From Hymenobacter caeli (GTDB lineage: Bacteria > Bacteroidota > Bacteroidia > Cytophagales > Hymenobacteraceae), in assembly GCF_013294115.1 (NCBI RefSeq), contig NZ_JABSNP010000007.1, forward strand, positions 1 through 64,000: DNA of 64,000 bases, read 5' to 3'. The position numbers and the translations under genes were made by a program. Shown here one piece after another: positions 48,980-57,627 of this stretch. Positions within the stretch are counted from its first letter, which is position 1, and each line of letters begins with the position of its first letter. The notes under the pieces were generated by a model. It did not search any database. It was not told where the DNA came from and saw only the letters and a list, made by a program, of their open reading frames with translations.

Positions 48980-49083
48980 GATGGTGTTTTGAGTGGGTGA
49001 AGTTGTGGGGGAGAAACGGCGGGCCCGGCTTTAGGTTGTGCCCGCTGGGCCGCGAAGCCGCGCGGCGGCGCTTCCTTTGGGCC

Positions 49084-50580
49084 ATGGGAATCAAATCAGC
49101 GCTGAGTCGGCCCCTGGCGGCCTACGTGGTGCACCGCGACCGGCAGTGGCAGCGCGAGCCCGTGGCCGCGCAGCTGCGGCTGCTGCGGCGGCTGGCGGCC
49201 ACCGGGGCCCCCACGGCCTTCGGCCGGGCCCACGACCTGGGGGCCCTGCGCACCCCCGCCGACCTGGCCCGCCTGGTGCCCGTGCGCGACTACGAGGGCC
49301 TGAAGCCGTACTTCGACCGCACCCAGGCCGGCGAGGCCGACGTGCTCTGGCCCGGCCGGCCGCTGTACTTGGCCAAAACCAGCGGCACCACCAGCGGCAC
49401 CAAGTACATCCCCATCACCCGGGCCAGCATCGGCAACCACATCAACGGGGCCCGCGACGCGCTGCTGCACTACGTGCACGCCACCGGCCGCAGCCGGTTT
49501 CTGGACGGCAAGCTCATGTTCCTCAGCGGCTCGCCGGTGCTGGAGCAGCACCACGGCCTGGCCACCGGCCGCCTCTCGGGCATAGCCAACCACCACGTGC
49601 CCGCTTACCTGCGCCGCAACCAGCTGCCGAGCTACGCGGCGAACATCATCGAGGACTGGGAAGCCAAACTCGACCGCATCGTGGAGGAGACGCTGCCCGA
49701 AGACCTGACCCTGATTTCGGGCATCCCGCCCTGGGTGCAGATGTACTTCGACAAGCTCTTGCAGCTCACCGGCCGGCCCATCAAGGACATTTTTCCGAAC
49801 CTCAACCTGTTCGTCTATGGCGGCGTCAACTTCGCGCCCTACCGCGCCAAGCTCTTCGAAAGCATCGGCCGGCCCATCGACAGCATCGAGCTGTTTCCGG
49901 CCTCCGAAGGCTTCCTGGCCTTTCAGGACGAGCCTGGCAACCCCGGCCTGCTGCTGCTGCTGAACAGCGGCATTTTCTTCGAGTTCGTGCCCGCCGAGCG
50001 GTTTTTTGAGGCCAACCCGCCCCGCCTCACCATCGCCGACGTGGAGCTGGACCGCCAGTACGCCGTCGTGCTCACCTCCAACGCCGGCCTGTGGGGCTAC
50101 TCGCTCGGCGATACGGTGCGCTTCGTGGGCCTGGCCCCGCCCCGGGTGGTGGTCACGGGCCGCCTCAAGCACTTCCTGTCGGCCTTCGGCGAGCACGTCA
50201 TCGGCGAGGAAGTGGAGGGAGCCCTGCGCGAGGCAATGACCCAGTTCCCGGCGGTGGAGGTGGTGGAGCTGACCGTGGCCCCGCGCGTGAGCGCCGACCC
50301 CGGGCAGCCCTCGCGCCACGAGTGGCTGGTAGAATTTGCCCGCCCCCCGGCCGATGCCGCCGCCTTCGCCGGGGCCCTCGACGGGGCCCTGCGCCGCCGC
50401 AACACCTACTACGACGACCTGCGCCGGGGCAACATCTTGGTGCCGCTGCTGCTCACGCCGCTGCCCGCCGGCGCGTTTCAGCGCCACATGAAGCGCCTGG
50501 GCAAGCTCGGCGGCCAGAACAAAGTGCCGCGCCTGAGCAACGACCGGGCCCTGGCGGAGGGGCTGGTCGAAAATCCGTAA
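49084..50580 (+). CDS. GH3 family acyl-adenylate/amide synthetase
   Basis: A 498-residue bacterial member of the GH3 family, named from plant auxin-responsive genes that conjugate amino acids to hormones through an acyl-adenylate. The ATP motif YLAKTSGTTSGTKYIPIT is at ~98-112, YGGVNFAPYR and IELFPASEGFLAFQ form the second motif (~254-282), and VVTGRLKHFLSAFGEHV carries the C-terminal hinge. The bacterial substrates are unknown. An ATG at 49084 is taken because it starts the conserved part; the open frame upstream is unlike the family. The next gene starts 8 bases on. Confidence 0.9.
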   Translation: MGIKSALSRPLAAYVVHRDRQWQREPVAAQLRLLRRLAATGAPTAFGRAHDLGALRTPADLARLVPVRDYEGLKPYFDRTQAGEADVLWPGRPLYLAKTSGTTSGTKYIPITRASIGNHINGARDALLHYVHATGRSRFLDGKLMFLSGSPVLEQHHGLATGRLSGIANHHVPAYLRRNQLPSYAANIIEDWEAKLDRIVEETLPEDLTLISGIPPWVQMYFDKLLQLTGRPIKDIFPNLNLFVYGGVNFAPYRAKLFESIGRPIDSIELFPASEGFLAFQDEPGNPGLLLLLNSGIFFEFVPAERFFEANPPRLTIADVELDRQYAVVLTSNAGLWGYSLGDTVRFVGLAPPRVVVTGRLKHFLSAFGEHVIGEEVEGALREAMTQFPAVEVVELTVAPRVSADPGQPSRHEWLVEFARPPADAAAFAGALDGALRRRNTYYDDLRRGNILVPLLLTPLPAGAFQRHMKRLGKLGGQNKVPRLSNDRALAEGLVENP

Positions 50581-50588
50581 CTTTAGCC

Positions 50589-50816
50589 ATGCTCCGCCTC
50601 GACAAAACCGTGACCCGCAAAACCACTTTGCACGCCGACCAGGATGCGGAAGACGTGCTTTTTTGGCTAACTAAAACCCCGGAGGAGCGCATGGCGGCCG
50701 TTGAAGCCATTCGCCAGCAAACCTTCGCATTTCACCTGCCCAATACCGATGAAGGCCAATCAGCTCAGCCCCGACTTCAAAGAGTTTGTCGAATTATTAA
50801 ACGCTCACGCGGTTGA
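50589..50816 (+). CDS. Small protein paired with a nucleotidyltransferase
   Basis: A 75-residue protein (MLRLDKTVTRKTTLHADQDAEDVLFWLTKTPEERMAAVEAIR...) recognisable as a short conserved protein that precedes a nucleotidyltransferase in many Bacteroidota. The central FWLTKTPEERMAAVEAIRQQT forms a helix pair. Its 3' end overlaps the partner gene by 68 bases in another frame, so the two are strictly coupled. The pairing suggests a toxin-antitoxin-like unit with this as the small component. No HEPN motif is seen, so it is not a standard HEPN/MNT pair. Confidence 0.7.
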   Translation: MLRLDKTVTRKTTLHADQDAEDVLFWLTKTPEERMAAVEAIRQQTFAFHLPNTDEGQSAQPRLQRVCRIIKRSRG

Positions 50817-51228
50817 ATACCTCATCGTTGGGGCATTTGCGGTGGCTCGGTACGGAGTGGTACGCAACACCGGCGACATCGACATTTGGGTCAGGCAAAC
50901 GGCTGATAATGCGGCCAAGTTGGTGCGGGTAGTGGCAGAATTTGGATTGGCCAGTTTAGGTTACACTGCCGCTGATTTTATGGAGGCTAATATCATCGTG
51001 CAAATTGGCGTTACGCCTTTCCGCATCGATTTATTGACTGCCATTGATGGTGTCACCTTCGCCGAATGCTACCCGAATCGGCAAACCTCCATGCTCGATG
51101 GAGTACCCGTTGCAGTTATCAGCATCCATGACCTGCGCCGCAACAAAGCGAGCACCGGCCGCGCCAAAGACCAAGAGGATTTGCGTTTGTTAAGCTTGCA
51201 GAATCCTGAGAACCTATCTGGAATTTAG
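50749..51228 (+). CDS. Minimal nucleotidyltransferase (MNT/DUF6036-like)
   Basis: A 159-residue polymerase-beta-fold nucleotidyltransferase. HAVEYLIVGAFAVARYGVVRNTGDIDIWV (~18-46) contains the G-A/S motif and the catalytic DID metal pair; further on come FRIDLLTAIDGVTF and VPVAVISIHDLRRNKASTGRAKDQEDLRLL, which supplies the third acidic region and the basic helix. Such proteins transfer NMP groups to proteins or tRNA as toxins or antitoxins. It starts inside the preceding small gene and ends 4 bases before the next. Function in this pair is inferred from context. Confidence 0.82.
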   Translation: MKANQLSPDFKEFVELLNAHAVEYLIVGAFAVARYGVVRNTGDIDIWVRQTADNAAKLVRVVAEFGLASLGYTAADFMEANIIVQIGVTPFRIDLLTAIDGVTFAECYPNRQTSMLDGVPVAVISIHDLRRNKASTGRAKDQEDLRLLSLQNPENLSGI

Positions 51229-51232
51229 CCCC

Positions 51233-52000
51233 ATGCTCAAGTTTCTCAGCCTCTTTAGCTGCTGGCTGCTACTATCCAGTGGCATCAGCCAAGCGCCGCC
51301 TATTCGCTCGGCATCGCCAGCTAGTTTGTGCCGTGACTGTCCTCAACAGGTTCTCAGGTTTGACCCCTACGAGGTGCCCTCCTTCTTTGCAGTGCGTTTC
51401 CTTGTGGGAAGCAGTGTCTTTGCACCGGTTGGCCCTCTTGCCGAATGCACCAGGGGCGATTGCCAATTAAGCAAACAACTCCGTTTTGGGGCAATTTACT
51501 TAGCTGAGGGTAATCATAATGAAGGCCTAAGTCGCTACCCACATCCCATTGTGTGCAAGCGCGGCAAAGAAACGATGGTGGTGTATATACGGCCTAGTAG
51601 TGGTTGGGTGAATTCTCTCTACGACTCCATTCCTTTTCGGCCGGGTCGATACGAATTACTTCAATTGCCTGATAATACAATTGTAACAAGTCCACTCCGA
51701 ATGCCGGACGGGACAACCATGACATCTTATCCGCGTGAAGAAGATATAGGTTTTGCTGCGTATTTCAGGCAGCATGAAGCTGACTTGTCTCAGGCTAATC
51801 CCTTTACGGGCTGCCGCTTCGACGACAGGTATAAGCCGAGCGCGGGCCGTAACCCCGCTGATTATGTGCCCACCACACCCGCCGATATATTTCGGCTATT
51901 GTTGGTGCACAAACACTACCTCAGTATTACGCACTGGAAGCTGCGTCCACTCACGGGCAAAGAGCAACGTTTGCTCGACGAGACTAGCCAAACCCACTAA
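51233..52000 (+). CDS. Hypothetical secreted protein
   Basis: A 255-residue protein with an N-terminal signal peptide (FLSLFSCWLLLSSGISQ). I recognise no family. The mature part has six cysteines (LCRDCP, ECTRGDC, VCKRG, GCRFDD) that could form disulfides. Base composition is lower in GC than in the flanking genes. It follows the nucleotidyltransferase gene by 4 bases and may be co-transcribed with it, though an exported protein would be an odd partner for a toxin-antitoxin unit. Confidence 0.6.
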   Translation: MLKFLSLFSCWLLLSSGISQAPPIRSASPASLCRDCPQQVLRFDPYEVPSFFAVRFLVGSSVFAPVGPLAECTRGDCQLSKQLRFGAIYLAEGNHNEGLSRYPHPIVCKRGKETMVVYIRPSSGWVNSLYDSIPFRPGRYELLQLPDNTIVTSPLRMPDGTTMTSYPREEDIGFAAYFRQHEADLSQANPFTGCRFDDRYKPSAGRNPADYVPTTPADIFRLLLVHKHYLSITHWKLRPLTGKEQRLLDETSQTH

Positions 52001-52065
52001 TTTTGCTTCACTCGCTTGAGGACCGGGCCGTGCGTTGCCCCATTCAGCTTTAGTCCATACCCGCA

Positions 52066-52512
52066 ATGACCAAGCCCGTCCTCCACGCCGCCTGCCAGGC
52101 CTTTATTGAGCAGCGCATGGCTGCGGCCGCCCAGGCTATGCAGGCGGCCCAGGAATCGGCCAACTCCGACACCAAGAGCAGCGCGGGCGACAAGTACGAA
52201 ACCGGCCGCGAGATGGCCACCCAGGAGCGCGACCGCCACGCCGCCCAGCTGCACCAGGCCCGGCAGCTGGCCGCCGAGCTGGCCCGCATCAGCCCCGACG
52301 CGCCCTGCGACGCGGTGCGGCCGGGGGCCCTGGTGCAGACTTCGCTGGGCTGGTTCTACCTGGCCATCAGCGCGGGCCGGCTGGTGGTGGACGGGCAAGA
52401 GTACTTCGCCGTGTCGGGGGCCGCGCCGGTGGCGGGGGCCCTGAAGGGCAAGCGGGCCGGGGAGGAGGCCTTGTTCAATGGCCAAACCGTGCGGGTGCTG
52501 GCGGTGGCATGA
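52066..52512 (+). CDS. GreA/GreB C-terminal-like protein
   Basis: A 148-residue protein related to a Bacteroidota family annotated as GreAB-like transcription-elongation proteins. The N-terminal half is a helical segment (LHAACQAFIEQRMAAAAQAMQAAQESANSDTKSSAGDKYETGREMATQERDRH) with the conserved SSAGDKYETGR. The C-terminal half (ALVQTSLGWFYLAISAGRLVVDGQEYFAVSGAAPVAGALKGKRAGEEALFNGQTVRVL) is a FKBP-like beta fold as in GreA. It may bind RNA polymerase; the acidic coiled-coil tip of true GreA is missing. Confidence 0.78.
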   Translation: MTKPVLHAACQAFIEQRMAAAAQAMQAAQESANSDTKSSAGDKYETGREMATQERDRHAAQLHQARQLAAELARISPDAPCDAVRPGALVQTSLGWFYLAISAGRLVVDGQEYFAVSGAAPVAGALKGKRAGEEALFNGQTVRVLAVA

Positions 52513-52543
52513 GGGTAGGCCAGGTACTTGCTTGTCAGCGGCT

Positions 52544-53002
52544 TTAGGCGCTGCCGGGCGGGTGCCGGGCGCGCCACTCGGCCATCAGGGCGGGGAAGTC
52601 GTCGGTGCCGTCGGTGAGCCAGCGCATGGCCGATTCCGGGTCGGAGAAGTAGTGCGCGTCGAACCGGATGGCCGGCTGCACCAGGTCGTGAAGCGCGTCG
52701 ATGGCGAGCTGGTTGTGGACGCGGCTCTGGTCAATTACCAGCACCAGGTGCTGGAGGGGCAGCTGCACGAGGCCGGGCATCCAGTGGGCCCCCAGCCACA
52801 GCTGGTCGGCCACCGGAAGGTCGGGCACGGTGTTCATGTCAATCAGCAGGCGGCGCAGCCCCAGACGGTGCGCCAGGTCCAGCAGCTGCCCGGCGCTGGC
52901 ACGTAGGCGCTGGGTGTTGGGCCCCGAAACCCATTCTACCCGCAACAGCCCCAGGGCCTCGGCGTGTTGCAAGTAAAAGTCGGGAAGGTGGCGGATGAGC
53001 AT
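52544..53002 (-). CDS. STAS/SpoIIAA-like hypothetical protein
   Basis: A 152-residue cytoplasmic protein. The ATG at 53002 (MLIRHLPDFYLQ) is preferred; the longer frame to 53176 is Arg/Pro-rich and looks incidental. The pattern of alternating strands and helices (LLRVEWVSGPNTQRLRASAGQLLDLAHRLGLRRLLIDMNTVPDLPVADQLWLGAHWMPGL) and the end HYFSDPESAMRWLT resemble the STAS/SpoIIAA-like proteins of Bacteroidota, which use 'FxdxexAxxWL' at the C-terminus. Role unknown. Confidence 0.65.
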   Translation of the reverse strand: MLIRHLPDFYLQHAEALGLLRVEWVSGPNTQRLRASAGQLLDLAHRLGLRRLLIDMNTVPDLPVADQLWLGAHWMPGLVQLPLQHLVLVIDQSRVHNQLAIDALHDLVQPAIRFDAHYFSDPESAMRWLTDGTDDFPALMAEWRARHPPGSA

Positions 53003-53193
53003 AAAAAGCAAGCGGGACAATTTACGGGCCTGAACCAAAACGGGCCGCGCGGGGCGCTTGGGCGGCCAACGCCCCGCGCCACCTAACGGCCGCGGCTGGG
53101 CGTGGGGCTGCCGGCCCCGGCGGCAAAACAAAACATTGCAAAGGTGCCGCCGTCTACGGCGGGGTAGGCCGGCCATCGTCCGGTTTTTTGCGA

Positions 53194-54225
53194 ATGAAAA
53201 TACTAGGCAAGGCCCCGGCGGCGGCGCAGGTGCAGCAATTTATCACGCTGCCCAACTTTAAAAACGGCAAGTTCCAGAACCTGGGCGGCGTCACATTCAG
53301 CCCCGGCGACATCCCGCTGGGCAAGCTGCTCGGCGGCTTCCTGAGCAAGCCCAAAACCAGCCGCCCCAGCCGCCCGGTGCCGTCGGTAACCACCGATTTG
53401 CGGGCCCCGGGCCCCTTCGCAAAGCCCACCATCATTTGGTTTGGCCACTCGTCGTACCTGATTAAATACCAGCAGCTTAATATCCTGGTCGACCCCGTGT
53501 TCAGCGGCAGTGCCTCGCCGGTGCCGGGCTCGGTAAAAGCGTTTGCGGGCAGCAACGGCTACGGCGTGGCCGACCTGCCGCCCCTCGACGTGCTCGTGCT
53601 CACCCACGACCACTACGACCACCTCGACTACGCCACCGTGGCCGCGCTGCGCCCGCGGGTGCCGCGCGTGGTGACGGGCCTGGGCGTGGGGGCCCACCTG
53701 CGCTCCTGGGGCTACGACGCGGCCCAAATTACCGAGCTGAACTGGCACGAAACCGCCGCGCCCCTGCCCGGCGTGCAGCTCACGGCCGTGCCGGCCCAGC
53801 ACATGTCGGGCCGGGCGTTTGCGCCCCAGAACACCTTGTGGGCCGCTTTTGTGCTTCAGCTGGGGCCCTATCGCCTGTACTTGGGCGGCGACAGCGGCTA
53901 CGGCCCCCATTTTCAGGAAATCGGGGCCCGGTACGGCCCCTTCGACCTGGCGCTGCTCGAAAACGGGCAGTACGACCAGCTGTGGCACGCCATCCACACC
54001 CTGCCCGCGGAAACGGCCCAGGCCGCCCACGACCTGCGGGCGGCCGTGCTGTGGCCGGTGCACTGGGCCAAGTTCGGGCTCGCCTACCACCCCTGGAACG
54101 AGCCGGTGCGGCTCCTGTTGCCCGCCGCCGCGGCCCTGGGCGTGCCCGTCACGGTGCCCCGCATCGGCGAGCCCTACGCCGTGGGCGACCCCGTGCGGCA
54201 GGAGCCGTGGTGGGAGTTTGCATAG
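53194..54225 (+). CDS. MBL-fold metallo-hydrolase (UlaG/NAPE-PLD-like)
   Basis: A 343-residue metallo-beta-lactamase-fold hydrolase. The zinc motif is LTHDHYDHLD (HxHxDH, ~137-146), preceded by IIWFGHSSYLIKYQQLNILVDPVFSGSASP, which is typical of the YhfI/NAPE-PLD branch acting on phosphodiester or lactone substrates. Further ligands lie in VPAQHMSGR (~207-215), YLGGDSGYGPHF and LWPVHWAKFGLAYHPW. Homologues are often membrane-linked. A TTG at 53188 is an alternative start. The function remains open beyond the fold. Confidence 0.9.
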   Translation: MKILGKAPAAAQVQQFITLPNFKNGKFQNLGGVTFSPGDIPLGKLLGGFLSKPKTSRPSRPVPSVTTDLRAPGPFAKPTIIWFGHSSYLIKYQQLNILVDPVFSGSASPVPGSVKAFAGSNGYGVADLPPLDVLVLTHDHYDHLDYATVAALRPRVPRVVTGLGVGAHLRSWGYDAAQITELNWHETAAPLPGVQLTAVPAQHMSGRAFAPQNTLWAAFVLQLGPYRLYLGGDSGYGPHFQEIGARYGPFDLALLENGQYDQLWHAIHTLPAETAQAAHDLRAAVLWPVHWAKFGLAYHPWNEPVRLLLPAAAALGVPVTVPRIGEPYAVGDPVRQEPWWEFA

Positions 54226-54466
54226 GCGGTTTTGGGTCGGAGCCCCTGGGACTATAGCACGGGGTGGCACTCCATTTTTGCGCTGCTGTCCAAACGAAGT
54301 ACCACTCCGTTCTACCAAACCGTACCTAAACATTCGGGCGGCCGAAGGGCTTTGCTACCAAACCTATGCACTGCGCCGGGCTCGGAAAATGGGGCGGTAT
54401 GGCCGGCAGCAACCCGAGCCAACGCGGCAAAGGAACCGGCCGCCGGGGCACTAAACGAAAACCAGT

Positions 54467-54817
54467 ATGATTACCGCCGCCCACATCGCCCAACTCGTCG
54501 TCGCCCTGTCGGTCATCTACGTGTGGGTGTTCCGCTTCGATAACATCGTGCTGGAATTCAAGCAGTACGGCCTGAGCGACCAAACCCGCACGCTGGTGGG
54601 GGCCACCAAAATAGCCCTGGCCACCCTGCTGATTGCGGGCCTCTGGTACCCGGCCCTGGTGCTGGTGCCCGCCCTGCTCATGGCCGCGCTGATGCTGGCC
54701 GCGCAGTACTTTCATCAAAAGGTAAACAACCCGCTCGTCAAACGCGCCCCTTCTTTTATCCTGCTGGTGCTGAGCTTGTTCATTGCCTACGCCGCCCTGC
54801 ACATTTCTGCCGCCTGA
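54467..54817 (+). CDS. DoxX-like membrane protein (first of two)
   Basis: A 116-residue four-helix membrane protein of the DoxX-like class (IAQLVVALSVIYVWVFRF, LEFKQYGLSDQTRTLVGATKIALATLLIAGLWYPALVLVPALLMAALMLAAQYF, SFILLVLSLFIAYAALHI). DoxX-like proteins have been linked to respiratory or redox membrane complexes. It overlaps the next start by one base (TGATG). The 241 bases before it hold no other gene. Confidence 0.78.
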   Translation: MITAAHIAQLVVALSVIYVWVFRFDNIVLEFKQYGLSDQTRTLVGATKIALATLLIAGLWYPALVLVPALLMAALMLAAQYFHQKVNNPLVKRAPSFILLVLSLFIAYAALHISAA

Positions 54818-55152
54818 TGCACCTGCTCACCGCCCTCATCCTGATTTCCAGCTTGTCTTTTCTGGGGTACGGGGTGGCCTATTTCGTCTCGCCCAACATG
54901 AAAAACGAGTTCCGGCGCTTCGGGCTGGGCCGGGTGGGAATAGTGGCCATTATTTTCGAGCTGCTCGGGGCCGTGGGCCTGCTGGTGGGCCTGCGGAGCA
55001 ACCCCGTCCTGCTGTTCGCTTCGGGCGGCCTGGCCCTGCTGATGTTCCTGGGGGTGGCCGTGCGGCTGAAGATGAAGGACAGCTTCCTGGTGTCTTTGCC
55101 GGCCTTGTTCTACATGCTGCTGAACGCCTACATTTTCGCCAAAGCGCTGTAG
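54817..55152 (+). CDS. DoxX-like membrane protein (second of two)
   Basis: A 111-residue membrane protein with four hydrophobic helices (LLTALILISSLSFLGYGVAYFV, FGLGRVGIVAIIFELLGAVGLLVG, VLLFASGGLALLMFLGVAVRL, LVSLPALFYMLLNAYIF). The segment MKNEFRRFGLGRV matches the loop LEFKQYGLSDQT of the first protein, so the pair arose by duplication. The one-base overlap implies translational coupling and probably a heterodimer. Confidence 0.78.
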   Translation: MHLLTALILISSLSFLGYGVAYFVSPNMKNEFRRFGLGRVGIVAIIFELLGAVGLLVGLRSNPVLLFASGGLALLMFLGVAVRLKMKDSFLVSLPALFYMLLNAYIFAKAL

Positions 55153-55163
55153 GTCAGGATATT

Positions 55164-55301
55164 AGAGCGGTTTCGGGGGCAGTGGCTGGTAGCGCGAACT
55201 TTGCAGTTCGCATCGCTGCCCGGCCATCGCCCGAACGAAGCGAGCAACGCGAACTACAAAGTTCGCGCTACGGCCCGCTGCGCTGTACGCTGCAACCGCT
55301 C
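55164..55301. repeat. Nested palindromic repeat after the DoxX pair
   Basis: AGAGCGGTT (55164-55172) pairs with AACCGCTCT (55293-55301), and GTAGCGCGAACTTTG (55189-55203) pairs with CAAAGTTCGCGCTAC (55257-55271). It is a nested structure without sequence relation to family A. It lies in the convergent gap between the DoxX pair and the OmpA protein. Confidence 0.75.
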
Positions 55302-55360
55302 TAGCCCATAGGCAGCTATGATTTTTAACGAAAACTTACCGGCCAAGAAGCAGTAGCCAA

Positions 55361-55397
55361 GCTAACAGCTAACAGCTAACAGCTAACAGCTAACAGC
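55361..55397. repeat. Tandem heptamer repeat (GCTAACA)n
   Basis: About 5.3 copies of GCTAACA end directly at the stop codon of the OmpA-family gene (minus strand, 55398). Related GCTAACAGC units occur at ~27917-27932 and ~63680-63712, also next to stops of minus-strand genes. Confidence 0.85.
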
Positions 55398-57419
55398 TCA
55401 TTTCCAGGCCGGTGCGTCGCCGTCGGGCCGGAGGATGCGGAACTCCACGCGGCGGTTCACGCGGGCGTCTTCCTCGGTGGCTTCGTCTCGCAGGGGCTGC
55501 GAGCTGCCGTAGCCGCCGCTTTCGAGGCGGGCGGGCGCGATTTTGCCCTTGCGCTCGATGTAGCGCCGGATGGCTTCGGCCCGGGCCTGCGACAGCACCA
55601 GGTTGGCGTCGGGGTCGCCCTGCGCGTCGGTGTGGCCCGCGATGCTGAGGCGGTAGGTGGGGTGGTCGGCCAGGAAAGTCGTCAGGCGGTCGAGGGTGGG
55701 GTGCATCGCCGGCAGCACGTCGGCCTGCCCGGCCCGGAACTCGATGTTCTTGAACACCAGCGGCAGCTTGTAGTTCAGGCTGTTGGTGAGCAGGCTCACC
55801 ACGGTGTCGCCCTTCAATTCGAACTTCTTCTCGACGCTGAAAAAATCGGGGCTCTGGATGAGCAGCACGTAGTGCGAGCCGGCAATCAGCTCGAAGTCGA
55901 AGCTGCCGTCGGGGCGCAGGTACTTGCTGGCCACCTCCACGCCGTTGTCGGTGTCGATGATGCTCACGATGCCGTTCAGTGGCTGGCGGGTCACGGAGTC
56001 GCGCAGGGTGCCGGCCACGGTGGTGGTGGCCAGGGGCTGGGCCTCCATCGGCAGCGGAAACGAGTAGAGGTCAAGATTATTGACGTCGGTGGCCTCGGAG
56101 CGGGCGTAATATAGGTTCTTGCTCTCGCGGTCGATGGTGAAGTAGTACTCGGGGCCCTTGCCGTTCACCAGGGGCCCGATGTTGCGCGGCTCCTGCCAGC
56201 GCCCGCCCACGCGGTAGGTTTTGTAGATGTCGAAGTCGCCAAAGTTCAGCAGCTGCCCGCGCGAGCTGAAGTACAGCACGTGGTAGAGCGGGTGGTAGAA
56301 GGGGCTCACCTCGTTCTCAATGGTGTTCACCACGGGCCCCAGGTTTTGGGCGGGGCCCCACTGCCCGTTCCGCTGGCGGGCGGTGTAGTAGATGTCGCTC
56401 AGGCCGAAGCCGCCCAGGCGGTCGGAGGCGAAGTACAGCGTGTCCTCGTTGGGCGAGAGCGAGGGCTGCGAGTCCCAGGCCACCGAGTTCACGGCCGGGC
56501 CCAGGCTGCGGGGCACGGTCCACTTGCCGTCGCGGCCCAGCCGGGCGGTGTACAAGTCGCAGTTGCCGTGGCAGGTGGGGCACTCGCAGCGGGCAAAAAA
56601 GATGGTGCGCCCGTCCTTGCTGAAGCAGGCAGAGCCCTCGTTGTAGGGCGAGTTGATGGGCTTGGGCAGCGGCTCGGCGTCGGTCCAGCCCCCGCCCTCG
56701 CGGCGCGACGTGTACAGGTCCTCGTCCACGGTGCCCGTCAGGCCCCGGCGCTTGCGCTTGCTGCTGAAGAGCAGCAGCGAGTCGTGCCCCGCCAGGGTGG
56801 GGCCGTAGTCGGGGTACTGGCTGTTCACGGCGTCGCCCATGCTCGTGTACACGCCCTTGGGGGGGTGGAACGTGTTGAGGTTTTTGCGGTACTCCACCAT
56901 CTCGTAGTACATTTTCAGGGGTACGTAGAGGTCAACGTTTTTCTGCTCCAGCGAGTCGTAGTACAATTGTACTTTGGTGATGTCCGTCCGGTGATGTTTC
57001 AAGGCCAGGCGGTAGTACGCTTTGGCCTTTATCATTTGGCTGTCGCGCTCCAGCAATTGGCCCATGCGCCAAAGCATCCCGGTGCCGCGGGCAAAATTTT
57101 CGGGCCCGAACCGGGCCACGTAGTCCTCCAGCAGCAGCCGCGCCTGGTGGTAGCGCCGGTGCTTTTCGGCCCGGGCAATGGCATGCAGGGCCTTTTTGTC
57201 CTCGTAAAAATGGTAGCGGTTGATAAAAACGAAGTCGGGCGTGCCGTCGGTGCGCAGGTGCAGCTGGCGGCTGAGGTGGCTGTTGAGGCCGCGCACTTTG
57301 TAGGCCGCCGGGGCCGCCGGGGCGCTGGGCGTGCCCTGGGCCCGCACCGCCCCCGCCAGGCCCAGGCCCCCAAAGAAGACGAGCACCCGCAGCGCCCACC
57401 GGCAAAACATTACAGGCAT
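55398..57419 (-). CDS. OmpA-family protein with PD40 propeller
   Basis: A 673-residue cell-envelope protein of the Pal/OmpA-PD40 type found in Bacteroidota motility and envelope complexes. It has a signal peptide (ALRVLVFFGGLGLAGAVRAQ), a TPR-like region (~75-165) and a PD40 beta-propeller (~190-440: LLLFSSKRKRRG, SACFSKDGRTIFFARCECPTCHG, PSLSPNEDTLYFASDRLGGFG). A CarboxypepD_reg-like domain (~465-545) and an OmpA peptidoglycan-binding domain (~560-665: IEFRAGQADVLP, IAGHTDAQGDPDANLVLSQARAEAIRRYI, RVNRRVEFRIL) follow. It anchors the outer membrane to peptidoglycan and may be part of a PorE-like type IX component. Confidence 0.93.
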   Translation of the reverse strand: MPVMFCRWALRVLVFFGGLGLAGAVRAQGTPSAPAAPAAYKVRGLNSHLSRQLHLRTDGTPDFVFINRYHFYEDKKALHAIARAEKHRRYHQARLLLEDYVARFGPENFARGTGMLWRMGQLLERDSQMIKAKAYYRLALKHHRTDITKVQLYYDSLEQKNVDLYVPLKMYYEMVEYRKNLNTFHPPKGVYTSMGDAVNSQYPDYGPTLAGHDSLLLFSSKRKRRGLTGTVDEDLYTSRREGGGWTDAEPLPKPINSPYNEGSACFSKDGRTIFFARCECPTCHGNCDLYTARLGRDGKWTVPRSLGPAVNSVAWDSQPSLSPNEDTLYFASDRLGGFGLSDIYYTARQRNGQWGPAQNLGPVVNTIENEVSPFYHPLYHVLYFSSRGQLLNFGDFDIYKTYRVGGRWQEPRNIGPLVNGKGPEYYFTIDRESKNLYYARSEATDVNNLDLYSFPLPMEAQPLATTTVAGTLRDSVTRQPLNGIVSIIDTDNGVEVASKYLRPDGSFDFELIAGSHYVLLIQSPDFFSVEKKFELKGDTVVSLLTNSLNYKLPLVFKNIEFRAGQADVLPAMHPTLDRLTTFLADHPTYRLSIAGHTDAQGDPDANLVLSQARAEAIRRYIERKGKIAPARLESGGYGSSQPLRDEATEEDARVNRRVEFRILRPDGDAPAWK

Positions 57420-57627
57420 GGCCCGAGGGTAAAGAATTAATTAGCGGACGCAAGTTGTTCAAAAAAATATAATTATCCGGGTAAGCGCCGCTTTGTCCGG
57501 CCGCCGCGCCTGGCACGGCGATTGAAACCTCGGGGCCGCCGCCGGGCTTATCTTGTCGGCTTATTATGTATGCGCGGCGGGCTGCCAGTCTGGCACCCGC
57601 CGCGTTCGTCCTCCTGATTCTTCTGCC

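Noticed and set aside
55361..55397. Tandem GCTAACA units as a possible CRISPR or iteron array
   Set aside because: The unit is only 7 bases with no spacers, no cas genes and no replication genes nearby.
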